Origin: Sphingomonadales bacterium
Lineage (GTDB): Bacteria > Pseudomonadota > Alphaproteobacteria > Sphingomonadales > Sphingomonadaceae
DNA length: 64,000 nt
Reading direction: 5' to 3'
NCBI GenBank assembly: GCA_947470185.1
Contig: CANIRZ010000005.1
Span: forward strand, 28,236 to 92,235
Below are positions 7,660-16,681 of the stretch, in pieces. Numbering within the stretch: position 1 is the stretch's first letter; each line of letters opens with the position of its first letter. Position numbers and translations under genes: made by a program. The notes below the pieces were generated by a model. It searched no databases. It was given only the letters and a program-made list of their open reading frames with translations, and was not told the origin of the DNA.

Positions 7660-8871
7660 ATGAGCACACCAAGCCTGCAGGAACTTGACGCATTTGAAAA
7701 GCAGTGCGACGCGTGGTTCGCCGAAAACACCGTGCGCGACCCCGGGTTCATGTTGCCACTGACCTTTATGGAGGTGTCGACGGATCAGCAGTTTGATTTC
7801 CTGCGCGACTGGCAGCGCAAGGTATATGAGGCGGGCTATTTCGGTATGTCTTGGCCAACCGAATATGGCGGCTATGGCATGCATCCCGAATATCAGCGTA
7901 TCGCCACGCGAGTCATGAAAAGCCATGATGCGCCGATCATGCTCAACGCGATTGCCAATGGCTGGACCGGGCCATTGTTGCTCGATATTGGCCGTGAAGA
8001 AGACAAGCGTCGCTTTATCAAGCCAATGCTGTCGGCTGAAGAAATCTGGTGTCAGGGCTTTTCTGAACCAGAGCATGGATCGGACCTTGGCAGCGCGCAG
8101 ACCAAGGCTGTGCGTGATGGCGATGAATATATCATCAATGGCTCCAAAATCTGGACCTCCTTGGGTGACCGCGCTGATTATATGATCCTGCTCGCACGGA
8201 CATCGAATGATGGGCCAAGCAAATATGCGGGCCTCAGCTTTTTCCTCGCGCCGATGAAGGTGCCGGGTATCGAAACCCGGCGTTTGAAGAAACTCACGGG
8301 TGAATATGGCTTCACCCAATGCTTTTTCACCGACGCGCGTATTCCGGCGTCGGGCCTCGTCGGCGAAGAAGGGCAAGGCTGGATGGTCGCAATGAAGACG
8401 CTGGAATATGAGCGCGGTGCCAAGGTTAATCCGGTCGGCGGCTATTTCGTCAAGGAAATGGACGTCATGGGTGTGGTCGACATGGCGCGTTCCGCCAAGC
8501 GCGGCGGCAAACCAGTGCTGGATGACCCTGTCATGCGCGATAAATTGGTCGACTATATGATAGAGATTCAGGCGCTGAACCTCAACAACCAGCGCCGCCG
8601 CATGGCCCCGCTGACCAGTGATCGTCCAATGGGCCTTGCCTTGATGAACAAGTTAGCGCGGACCGAGCTGGTGCGTGAGCTGACTGAGTTCTCTCTGCAG
8701 TTCCAAGGCACGCGCGCGGGCTATTATGTTGGCGACGAAAATGCCGTCGATGATGGCTATTGGCACCGTTCGTATCTCAACAGTTTTTCCGCCACGATTG
8801 GCGGCGGCACGAGCCAGATCCAGAAGAACATCATTGGTGAGCATGTGCTTGGCCTTCCCAAGGGGCGGTAG
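7660..8871 (+). CDS. Acyl-CoA dehydrogenase
   Basis: A FAD-dependent flavoenzyme for the first, alpha-beta-dehydrogenating step of beta-oxidation. The 403-residue protein has an N-terminal helical domain (with GYFGMSWPTEYGG), the FAD-contact motif WCQGFSEPEHGSDL in the middle beta domain, and the C-terminal GGGTSQIQKNIIGEHVLGLP that contacts the FAD of the partner subunit. I chose ATG at 7660 because AGAGAGGA lies seven bases upstream; the frame is open to 7639, but that start lacks a ribosome site. It opens a plus-strand transcript (dehydrogenase, crotonase, ligase, aldehyde dehydrogenase) that ends at a terminator at 12820. Substrate class is unknown. Confidence 0.92.
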   Translation: MSTPSLQELDAFEKQCDAWFAENTVRDPGFMLPLTFMEVSTDQQFDFLRDWQRKVYEAGYFGMSWPTEYGGYGMHPEYQRIATRVMKSHDAPIMLNAIANGWTGPLLLDIGREEDKRRFIKPMLSAEEIWCQGFSEPEHGSDLGSAQTKAVRDGDEYIINGSKIWTSLGDRADYMILLARTSNDGPSKYAGLSFFLAPMKVPGIETRRLKKLTGEYGFTQCFFTDARIPASGLVGEEGQGWMVAMKTLEYERGAKVNPVGGYFVKEMDVMGVVDMARSAKRGGKPVLDDPVMRDKLVDYMIEIQALNLNNQRRRMAPLTSDRPMGLALMNKLARTELVRELTEFSLQFQGTRAGYYVGDENAVDDGYWHRSYLNSFSATIGGGTSQIQKNIIGEHVLGLPKGR

Positions 8872-8884
8872 GCAAGCTTCATGT

Positions 8885-9012
8885 GTCATTCCCGCGAAAG
8901 CGGGGAACGAAGTGACCGCGAGGTCAATCCATGGCCTGACTGCTTCACACGAAGCAACGGTGCGTAGATTTTAAGATTTGACCATGGCTGCCCGCTTCCG
9001 CGGGTATGGCGA
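8885..9012. repeat. Composite REP/BIME-like palindromic element inside the operon
   Basis: Two inverted copies of a REP-like palindrome, CATTCCCGCGAAAGCGGGG near 8888-8906 and CCCGCTTCCGCGGG near 8991-9004, flank a third small hairpin GCTTC-ACAC-GAAGC at 8942-8955. Similar 'GTCATTCCCGCGAAAGCGGG' repeats are scattered between genes in sphingomonads. It sits in the spacer between the dehydrogenase and crotonase genes and could stabilise the upstream mRNA. Confidence 0.75.
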
Positions 9013-9027
9013 TAAAAGAGGAATAAA

Positions 9028-9786
9028 ATGTCCGAAGTTCTAACCCAAGCCGAAAACGGCGTCCTGATTATCACCATCAACCGGCCCGAGGCAAAGAATG
9101 CGGTCAATCAAGCGGTCGCGCAAGGTATCGCTGCGGCTATGGAGCAGCTGGATAGTGACAAAAGCCTAAACGCTGGCATCATCACTGGCGCTGGCGGTAC
9201 ATTCTGTTCAGGCATGGACTTGAAGGCGTTTTTGCGCGGTGAACTGCCAAGTGTTAAGGGCAAGGGCTTCGCGGGATTTATCGAATCTCCGCCCGCCAAA
9301 CCTTTGATAGGCGCTGTTGAGGGCTATGCGCTCGCAGGTGGCATGGAAATCGCAATCGCCTGTGACCTGTTGGTAGCAAATGACAAGGCGCAGTTCGGTA
9401 TTCCCGAAGTGAAGCGCAGCCTTGTCGCCGCGGCTGGCGGCTTGCTGACTTTGCCGTCGATCATCGGCAAGCGTATGGCGATGGAGCTTGCGCTGACGGG
9501 TGATTTCATCTCGGCACAGCGGGCATATGAGGTGGGTTTTGTGAACCGCATCACCGAAGGCGCTGCTATTGATGCCGCGCTTGAGCTTGCGGCCAAGGTT
9601 GCTGCGAACGGACCTATGGCGTTGATTGCAACTAAGCGCGTGATCAACGAGCGCCCTGATTGGACGTCTGCGGAAATGTGGAAGAAGCAGAACGAGATAT
9701 GCGCGCCTGTTTTTACGTCAAAGGACTCGCGTGAAGGGGCTATGGCCTTTGCAGAAAAACGCAAACCAAACTGGCAGGGTGAATGA
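9028..9786 (+). CDS. Enoyl-CoA hydratase/isomerase (crotonase) family protein
   Basis: A 252-residue crotonase-fold enzyme expected to hydrate the enoyl-CoA made by the dehydrogenase upstream. The oxyanion-hole segments are GGTFCSGMDL (57-64) and GYALAGGMEI (99-108). The two acid/base glutamates of true hydratases are both present, E107 (GGME) and E127 (FGIPE), with the same 20-residue spacing as in rat mitochondrial enzyme, so hydratase activity is likely. The start follows AGAGGAATAAA. It is separated from the upstream gene by a palindromic repeat element but shares direction and operon. Confidence 0.92.
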   Translation: MSEVLTQAENGVLIITINRPEAKNAVNQAVAQGIAAAMEQLDSDKSLNAGIITGAGGTFCSGMDLKAFLRGELPSVKGKGFAGFIESPPAKPLIGAVEGYALAGGMEIAIACDLLVANDKAQFGIPEVKRSLVAAAGGLLTLPSIIGKRMAMELALTGDFISAQRAYEVGFVNRITEGAAIDAALELAAKVAANGPMALIATKRVINERPDWTSAEMWKKQNEICAPVFTSKDSREGAMAFAEKRKPNWQGE

Positions 9787-9819
9787 TCGCCGCACTCAAA
9801 ATGTTGGAGGATTAGAATA

Positions 9820-11355
9820 ATGGGTCATCCCGCTGTCCACGCCGCTGCCAATCCCGACAAACCCGCCGTCATTATGGTAGGTTCGGGTGAGATAATCACA
9901 TATGGTGCGCTTGACGCGCGGTCGAACCAGTGCGCACATTTGTTTCGCGCGCTTGGTCTTCAACATGGTGACACGGTGGCCTTTTGTCTCGAAAACTGCG
10001 CTGAGTTTTTCGATCTGGTTTGGGGCGCGCAGCGGGCAGGGCTGGTTTACGTTGCAATCAGCTGCCGGCTGACCGCGTCCGAAATTGATTATATTCTCAA
10101 CGACAGCGGAGCGAAGGCGCTGTTTGCATCGCCCTATTTAGGCGCGACGCTCAGCCAGTTGGATAGCCCGGTAAAGCGTTACATTTTGGGTGGTGAACAT
10201 GCGGGTTGGGAAAGCTACGCTGCTGCCCTAGCCGATTTGCCGACATCGCCGATCGCGGATGAGCGTGCTGGCACGGACATGCTTTACAGCTCAGGCACTA
10301 CGGGCCAGCCAAAGGGCGTGCGCTTCCCGCTGCCTGAGGATCCGGACATTGCCGGTGCCTATGCGTTGTCTGGCCTTGCCATGATGGCGTTTAAATTCTC
10401 TGGCGATAGTATTTATTTGTCGCCAGCGCCGCTGTATCACGCCGCGCCCTTGCGGTGGTGCGCGGTGGTGCACAGACTTGGCGGCACAGTCGTGGTCATG
10501 GAGAAGTTTGATCCCGAAGCTGCCTTGGCCGCAATTGAAACGTACAAGATCACTGCCAGCCAATGGGTCCCGACGCATTTTGCGCGGATGCTTAAGCTCC
10601 CCGAAGACGTGCGTATAAAATATGACGTGTCGAGCCTGGAAACCGCCGTCCATGCGGCAGCGCCATGTCCTGTTCCTATCAAGGACGCGATGATTGCATG
10701 GTGGGGCCCCGTGCTGCGCGAATATTATGCCGGTACCGAGGGGCAAGGGATAACCTTCATCTCCAGCGAAGACTGGCTAACGCATAAGGGATCGGTTGGG
10801 CGGCCGCTGAACGCGATTATGCACATTTGTGACGAGGACGGGGATGATGTGCCAGTTGGCCAAGAAGGAACCGTATTCTTCGAAAGCGCGGCGTCGTTCA
10901 GCTACCATAATGATCCTGAAAAAACCAAAGGCGCTACCAACAAGCATGGCTGGACAACGCTTGGCGACGTTGGTCGTATGGATGAAGAGGGCTATTTGTA
11001 CCTCACCGACCGCAAAAGCTTCATGATCATTTCGGGCGGGGTGAACGTTTATCCGCAGGAGATTGAAAACCATCTTGTGACACACCCCCGCGTCCGCGAT
11101 GTTGCCGTTATCGGCGGTCCGCATGATGAAATGGGCGAAGAGGTCATCGCTGTCGTGCAGCCATTGGATATGGCCGACGCTGGCGATGCATTGCGCGACG
11201 AACTTACCGCCTTTGCCCGCGAAAAGCTGTCAGGTGTTAAAATTCCACGCCGGATCGATTTTCGTGCAGAGCTTCCGCGCCACGATACTGGCAAACTCTA
11301 CAAACGCCTGCTGCGCGATGAATATTGGTCGAAGCAGGACAAGCCATCAACTTAA
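9820..11355 (+). CDS. AMP-forming acyl-CoA synthetase
   Basis: An ANL-superfamily ligase that activates a carboxylic acid with ATP and CoA. In the 511-residue protein the phosphate-binding A3 motif is YSSGTTGQPKGV (156-167), the A5 motif is YYAGTEGQG (about 302-310), the hinge region is YLYLTDRKSFMIISGG, and the C-terminal catalytic lysine is K492 in HDTGKLYKR. All residues for adenylation and thioester formation are therefore present. The ATG at 9820 follows TTGGAGGAT. The variation around the aromatic pocket does not allow me to name the acid. It feeds the dehydrogenase and crotonase encoded upstream. Confidence 0.92.
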   Translation: MGHPAVHAAANPDKPAVIMVGSGEIITYGALDARSNQCAHLFRALGLQHGDTVAFCLENCAEFFDLVWGAQRAGLVYVAISCRLTASEIDYILNDSGAKALFASPYLGATLSQLDSPVKRYILGGEHAGWESYAAALADLPTSPIADERAGTDMLYSSGTTGQPKGVRFPLPEDPDIAGAYALSGLAMMAFKFSGDSIYLSPAPLYHAAPLRWCAVVHRLGGTVVVMEKFDPEAALAAIETYKITASQWVPTHFARMLKLPEDVRIKYDVSSLETAVHAAAPCPVPIKDAMIAWWGPVLREYYAGTEGQGITFISSEDWLTHKGSVGRPLNAIMHICDEDGDDVPVGQEGTVFFESAASFSYHNDPEKTKGATNKHGWTTLGDVGRMDEEGYLYLTDRKSFMIISGGVNVYPQEIENHLVTHPRVRDVAVIGGPHDEMGEEVIAVVQPLDMADAGDALRDELTAFAREKLSGVKIPRRIDFRAELPRHDTGKLYKRLLRDEYWSKQDKPST

Positions 11356-11390
11356 GGCTATAACGCCACAGACTCATCAGGAGATAGACA

Positions 11391-12812
11391 ATGACCACGC
11401 AGTATAAAAATCTGATCAACGGCGAACTGGTTGATAACGGCCAATGGATTGATGTTGTAAACCCCGCGACGGAGCAGGTTATTGGACAAGTGCCGGATTG
11501 CGGTCAGGCAGATTTGGACAAGGCCGTTGCCGCGGCGCGCGCCGCATTCCAGACTTGGAAAAAGACCAGCGTTGAGGAGCGCCGCGCGCTGTTTGCGAAA
11601 ATGGCGGACGTGATCAAGGCGAACAGCGATGAACTGATGCGTTTGTTGACCGCAGAACAGGGCAAGCCGCACATGCAGGCGGGCAGCGAAATCGCTGGCT
11701 GCGTCGGCATGACACGCGCGTTGCCGATGCTGAACCTTGAAGAGAAGATCACCGAGGATAGCGATAAGCGCCTCAGCCGCACGCGCCGGGTGCCCGTTGG
11801 TGTGGTAGGCGGCATTGTGCCATGGAACTTCCCTGTATTGATGGCGATCCAGAAGATCGTGCCCGCCTTGTTGTCGGGCTGCACTATGGTGTTGAAGCCA
11901 TCGCCGTTCACGCCGCTGGCGACATTACGCTTGGCCGAGCTGGTTGCTGGCGTATTCCCGCCGGGCGTGCTGAACATCATCACGGGTGGTGACGCGCTTG
12001 GGCCTTTGCTGACCGCGCATCCAGATATCGACAAGATTACCTTCACAGGTTCAACCGCCACCGGCAAACGCGTTATGGAGTCGGCGTCGAAAGACCTCAA
12101 GCGTATTACACTTGAACTTGGCGGTAATGATGCAGCGATTGTTTTGCCGGATGCCGATGTCGGTAAGGTCGCCGAAAAGCTGTTCTGGGCAAGCTTCTAC
12201 AATGCAGGCCAAGTCTGCATCGCGGCCAAGCGCATCTACATCCACGAAGATATCTATGACGAGTTGTCGGGCGCGATTGCGGCTTATGCCAAAGCGGTTA
12301 AGGTTGGCGATGGTGCCGAGCAAGGCACAGCAATTGGACCTATTCAGAACAAGCCGCAGTATAAGCGGGTGCTTGAGCTGATTCAGGATGCAAAGGACAA
12401 GGGCTATAAGTTCCTCGCCGGCGGCGACCACGACCCGTCCATCCCAGGCTATTTCGTGCCGGTCACCGTGCTCGACAACCCACCAGAAGATGCGCGGATT
12501 GTGGCTGAGGAACAGTTCGGCCCAGTCATGCCGTTGATGAAGTTTTCGACGATCAACGAAGTCATTAGCCGCGCCAATGCGTCGGATTACGGTCTTGCAG
12601 GGTCGATTTGGACCAGCAACCCCGAAGCTGCGGTTGAGGTCGCCGAGCAGTTGGAAACCGGAACGGTGTGGATCAATGAGTCCATGCATCTTGCCCCCAA
12701 CGCCCCTTTTGCCGGACATAAGCAGTCGGGCTTTGGTGCCGAATTGGGCGAAGAAGGCTTGCTTGAATTCACCTATCCGCAAGTCATCACAATCGCGCGC
12801 GAAGCGGCGTAA
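11391..12812 (+). CDS. NAD(P)-dependent aldehyde dehydrogenase
   Basis: A 473-residue ALDH-superfamily enzyme that oxidises an aldehyde to its acid. The oxyanion Asn is N146 (PWNFP), the cofactor lysine is K169 (VLKPSPFTPL), the general base is E242 (LELGG) and the nucleophile is C276 (NAGQVCIAAKRIY). The C-terminal oligomerisation segment is intact. It is the last gene before a terminator, in the same transcript as the acyl-CoA ligase, which suggests that the pathway substrate enters as an alcohol or aldehyde and is then activated to a thioester. The ATG follows CAGGAGATAG. Confidence 0.92.
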   Translation: MTTQYKNLINGELVDNGQWIDVVNPATEQVIGQVPDCGQADLDKAVAAARAAFQTWKKTSVEERRALFAKMADVIKANSDELMRLLTAEQGKPHMQAGSEIAGCVGMTRALPMLNLEEKITEDSDKRLSRTRRVPVGVVGGIVPWNFPVLMAIQKIVPALLSGCTMVLKPSPFTPLATLRLAELVAGVFPPGVLNIITGGDALGPLLTAHPDIDKITFTGSTATGKRVMESASKDLKRITLELGGNDAAIVLPDADVGKVAEKLFWASFYNAGQVCIAAKRIYIHEDIYDELSGAIAAYAKAVKVGDGAEQGTAIGPIQNKPQYKRVLELIQDAKDKGYKFLAGGDHDPSIPGYFVPVTVLDNPPEDARIVAEEQFGPVMPLMKFSTINEVISRANASDYGLAGSIWTSNPEAAVEVAEQLETGTVWINESMHLAPNAPFAGHKQSGFGAELGEEGLLEFTYPQVITIAREAA

Positions 12813-12819
12813 CGAAAAT

Positions 12820-12853
12820 ACCTCCCCATTGATCAAAGATGGGGAGGTTATTC
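12820..12853 (+). terminator. Terminator after the aldehyde dehydrogenase gene
   Basis: ACCTCCCCAT (12820-12829) pairs perfectly with ATGGGGAGGT (12839-12848) around a 9-base loop; only a short T-rich tail (TATT) follows. It separates the first catabolic transcript from the thiolase unit. Confidence 0.75.
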
Positions 12854-12878
12854 CGGCCTTGACTCTCCCCTTTCAAAG

Positions 12879-12896
12879 TTTAATCGATTGATTAAA
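12879..12896. promoter_or_regulatory. Operator copy 2 of the catabolic island (near-perfect palindrome)
   Basis: TTTAATCGATTGATTAAA is symmetric except for one central base pair, and the symmetry resumes in flanking AA/TT pairs. It ends 23 bases before the thiolase start. It shares the TTTAA-N8-TTAAA frame with the sites at 7622 and 17914 and is the strongest of the three. Confidence 0.7.
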
Positions 12897-12919
12897 TTTT
12901 GAACAACAGGAGAGAGATT

Positions 12920-14089
12920 ATGGCAGATGCCTATATTGTGGATGCGGTCCGTACCGCTGGTGGCCGTCGCGGTGGCAAGCTTGCAGGTGTGCATCCGGTT
13001 GATTTGGGTGCTGCTGTTTTGGATGCGATTGCGGACCGTAATGATTTTGATCCTGCGGCGATCGAAGACGTCATCATGGGTTGCGTCATGCAAGGTGGCG
13101 AACAAGCCGGCGACGTCGGCCGCAACATCGTGCTTGCCTCGCGCCTGCCAAACTCTATTCCATCGGTCAGCATTGACCGCCAGTGCGGATCGTCGCAGCA
13201 ATCGATGATGTTCGCAGCGCAAGGCGTGATGTCGGGCACGCAGGATATCGTGCTGGCTGCTGGCATTGAAAGTATGACACGCGTGCCGATGGGTTCGACG
13301 TCCATGCTGTTCAAAAAAGAAGGCATGGGCACATATAAAAGCCCGCGTTTGGAAGAAGCCTATCCCGGCATCATGTTCAGCCAATTCATGGGTGCAGAAA
13401 TGCTCGTGAAGAAATATGGCTTTACCCGCGAAGACCTTGACCAGTTTGCGCTTGAATCGCATCAAAAAGCTATCGCTGCGACGCAAAGCGGTGCCTTTGC
13501 CAATGAAATCGTGGGTATGGAAGTCGACACCCCAGAGGGCAAGATCGTCCACAGCAGCGACGAAGGCATCCGTTATGATGCGACCTTCGAAAGCCTCTCG
13601 GGCGTTAAGCTGCTTCAAGAGGGTGGTTCAATCACGGCTGCCAATGCCAGCCAGATTTGCGATGGTGCATCGGCGGTTCTGATCGTGTCTGAAAAGGCAT
13701 TGAAAGAACATGGCCTGACCCCGCGCGCGCGCATCGTGAACTTGACCGTGACGGCGGGTGACCCAGTGATCATGCTGGAGGAACCATTATTTGCAACCGA
13801 CCGCGCGTTTCAGCGTTCGGGCATGAAGATTTCGGACATTGACCTGTATGAAGTAAACGAAGCTTTTGCACCCGTGCCTTTGGCTTGGTTGAAGCATATT
13901 GGTGGTGATAGGTCGAAGATCAATGTCCATGGCGGCGCGATTGCGTTGGGCCATCCGTTGGGCGCATCGGGTACGAAGCTGATGGCGACGCTGCTGAATG
14001 CGCTTGAAGCACGTGGCGGCCGTTATGGCCTGCAAACCATGTGCGAAGGCGGCGGTCAGGCGAACGTTACGATTATCGAGCGGGTTTAA
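12920..14089 (+). CDS. Acetyl-CoA C-acyltransferase (thiolase)
   Basis: A thiolase that cleaves a 3-oxoacyl-CoA with CoA, the last step of a beta-oxidation round. From ATG 12920 (preceded by AGGAGAGAG) the protein is 389 residues; an in-frame ATG at 12899 lies inside the leader and lacks a ribosome site. The nucleophile is C89 (SIDRQCGSSQQS), the catalytic His is H345 (ALGHPLGASG) and the second Cys is C375 (QTMCEGGGQ). All are in the standard places of the degradative/biosynthetic thiolase family. It begins the second transcript of the island behind its own operator. Confidence 0.93.
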   Translation: MADAYIVDAVRTAGGRRGGKLAGVHPVDLGAAVLDAIADRNDFDPAAIEDVIMGCVMQGGEQAGDVGRNIVLASRLPNSIPSVSIDRQCGSSQQSMMFAAQGVMSGTQDIVLAAGIESMTRVPMGSTSMLFKKEGMGTYKSPRLEEAYPGIMFSQFMGAEMLVKKYGFTREDLDQFALESHQKAIAATQSGAFANEIVGMEVDTPEGKIVHSSDEGIRYDATFESLSGVKLLQEGGSITAANASQICDGASAVLIVSEKALKEHGLTPRARIVNLTVTAGDPVIMLEEPLFATDRAFQRSGMKISDIDLYEVNEAFAPVPLAWLKHIGGDRSKINVHGGAIALGHPLGASGTKLMATLLNALEARGGRYGLQTMCEGGGQANVTIIERV

Positions 14090-14111
14090 CACGCGACCAC
14101 CCAATAGAGTC

Positions 14112-14206
14112 ACCCTGGAACCAGAGGCGTGCAGAGCACAACTTGTTTCAGGGTCTTAATTCCCACCGTCCAAAGTAAGATGCTGAAACGAGTTCAGCAT
14201 GACGGT
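14112..14206. repeat. Dispersed intergenic palindrome pair
   Basis: Two adjacent imperfect hairpins: ACCCTG (14112) with CAGGGT (14149-14154), and ACCGTC (14165) with GACGGT (14201-14206) enclosing TGCTGAA-ACGAG-TTCAGCA (14181-14199). The 'CTGAAACGAGTTCAG' core is a very common intergenic repeat in sphingomonads. It separates the thiolase and SDR genes. Confidence 0.65.
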
Positions 14207-14226
14207 CCAAACGATCAGGAGAGTTT

Positions 14227-15009
<783 letters not shown>

Positions 15010-15033
15010 CTGAAAGCGATTATGAGACTTAAC

Positions 15034-15088
15034 CGAAGCCCTGGGTTGCATCCGCTAGACGGCTGCCGCTCAGGGCTTCGCTTTTATT
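15034..15088 (+). terminator. Terminator after the SDR gene
   Basis: CGAAGCCCTG (15034-15043) pairs perfectly with CAGGGCTTCG (15071-15080), followed by CTTTTATT. The 27-base loop can form a smaller internal stem. Confidence 0.8.
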
Positions 15089-15103
15089 GCGAGGCGCGTT
15101 GTT

Positions 15104-15976
15104 ATGACTGAGTTCACCCAAATCCAATATGATGTTGATGACGGCATCGCGACGATTACGATGCACCGTCCGGAAAAGATGAATGCATTCACCAACGCCA
15201 TGATGCGCGAAATGTGTGCAGCATTTGATTTGGTGGACGCCGACGACGATGTGCGCGCTGTCATCGTAACCGGGTCGGGCGATCGCGCCTTTTGCGCAGG
15301 GGCGGACCTTACGCCCGATGCGGGCGGCGATGTATTCGCTAGCAGATCTCAAGTTGAATCGCTGTCCGATGAACGTGTCCGCGATTCGGGTGGGCGGCTG
15401 ACGTTGCGGATATTCCAGTGCACAAAACCCGTTATCGGGGCAATCAACGGCGCGGCAGTAGGCATTGGCGCAACGATGCAATTGCCGATGGATTTCCGTT
15501 TGGCGAGCGACACGGCGCGCTTCGGTTTTGTCTTTGCGCGACGCGGTATTGTGCCTGAGGCGGCTTCGAGCTGGTTCCTGCCGCGCTTGGTCGGCATGCA
15601 ACAGGCTTTGGAATGGTGTATGACCGGGCGTGTGTTCAATGCTGCCGAGGCCTTAAACGGTGGTCTCGTCCGATCGGTTCACGCACCGACTGAATTGTTG
15701 GCAGCAGCGCGGGCTTTGGCACGCGAGATTGCGGACAACACCGCGCCAGTGTCTATTGCGCTGACCCGCGCAATGCTGTGGCGGTTGTCAGCGGCGGACC
15801 ACCCCATGGCAGCACATCAAATCGACAGTCGCGCCATCTATCGCCGTTCACGATCTGGCGATGCGAAGGAGGGTATAGCGAGCTTTCTTGAAAAGCGGAG
15901 TCCCGTCTACCCCGACAAAGTTTCCACAGATTTACCTGACTTCTTTCCATGGTGGGACGAACCTGTTTATAAGTAA
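15104..15976 (+). CDS. Crotonase family protein lacking the canonical hydratase glutamates
   Basis: A 290-residue crotonase-fold protein. The CoA-binding oxyanion holes are FCAGADL and GAAVGIGATM. At the two positions of the hydratase glutamates it has Thr (GIGAT) and Phe (ARFGFVF), and instead carries a Glu in RRGIVPEAASSWFLPRLVG, the position used by enoyl-CoA isomerases and dienoyl-CoA isomerases. It is therefore more likely an isomerase or a relative than a hydratase. It lies upstream of the TetR gene in the same direction, after a terminator, so it should have its own promoter in the 93-base spacer. A pathway with an isomerase suggests an unsaturated or branched substrate. Confidence 0.88.
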   Translation: MTEFTQIQYDVDDGIATITMHRPEKMNAFTNAMMREMCAAFDLVDADDDVRAVIVTGSGDRAFCAGADLTPDAGGDVFASRSQVESLSDERVRDSGGRLTLRIFQCTKPVIGAINGAAVGIGATMQLPMDFRLASDTARFGFVFARRGIVPEAASSWFLPRLVGMQQALEWCMTGRVFNAAEALNGGLVRSVHAPTELLAAARALAREIADNTAPVSIALTRAMLWRLSAADHPMAAHQIDSRAIYRRSRSGDAKEGIASFLEKRSPVYPDKVSTDLPDFFPWWDEPVYK

Positions 15977-16003
15977 CCCTACGTAAAGGGGAGCAGAGCA
16001 CCG

Positions 16004-16642
16004 ATGGCTACAACAGGACCAAAGCTAGCAAGCGTTTCAGCCGACGGTAATAATGCGCGCGATCAATTGATCGAAGCTGCAAGCCAGATCATGCGCGAAG
16101 GTGAGACGATTGACCTGTCGCTATCCGAACTGTCGTTGCGCGCCGGCCTGAATAGCGCGCTAGTCAAATATTATTTTGGCAATAAAAACGGCCTCATGCT
16201 CGCGTTGCTTGACCGTGACATGGGCAATATCGTGCAGAGCCTTGGCGCGTTGATTGCAAAAGACATGCCGCCCGCCGACAAATTGCGGATTCATATTGGC
16301 GCGGTAATCGACACTTATTATGCCTTCCCATATCTCAATCGTTTGTTGATGCGGATGGTCCGCGACAGCGCCCCTGCGGAAGCGGCGCGGATAGCGGATT
16401 TGTACTTAAAGCCGATTTCGAAGGCGTATGATACACTCATTACCGAGGGCGTGAAGGCGGGAAAGTTCCGCAAAACCGACCCCCAATTCTTCTACTTCAC
16501 CGTGACGGGCGCGGCCGACCGCTTTTATTCCTCACGACTGGTGCTGCAGCATTGCTATAATCAGGACGGTTTTGACGATAATATGCGCGATGCCTATCGT
16601 GAGCACACCATTGACCTCATCATGCGCGGGTTGTTGGTTTAG
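16004..16642 (+). CDS. TetR/AcrR family transcriptional regulator
   Basis: A ligand-responsive repressor of 212 residues. The N-terminal DNA-binding domain covers about residues 18-65, with the helix-turn-helix LSELSLRAGLNSALVKYYFG (about 40-59). The C-terminal ligand domain has no close landmark I can name, though the closing pattern FTVTGAADRFYSSR is like regulators of acyl-CoA pathways. It follows the second crotonase by 27 bases (GGGGAGCAGAG before ATG) and sits between the two transcription units that carry the shared 18-bp dyad. I infer that it represses the island and is released by an acyl-CoA. Confidence 0.9.
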   Translation: MATTGPKLASVSADGNNARDQLIEAASQIMREGETIDLSLSELSLRAGLNSALVKYYFGNKNGLMLALLDRDMGNIVQSLGALIAKDMPPADKLRIHIGAVIDTYYAFPYLNRLLMRMVRDSAPAEAARIADLYLKPISKAYDTLITEGVKAGKFRKTDPQFFYFTVTGAADRFYSSRLVLQHCYNQDGFDDNMRDAYREHTIDLIMRGLLV

Positions 16643-16681
16643 GCGGACGGAACCTACTGCTGCGGCAGGATTACCCTCCGA

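Noticed and set aside
12897..12919. Upstream ATG of the thiolase at 12899
   Set aside because: It lies before the AGGAG site that fits the ATG at 12920, and adds no conserved residues.
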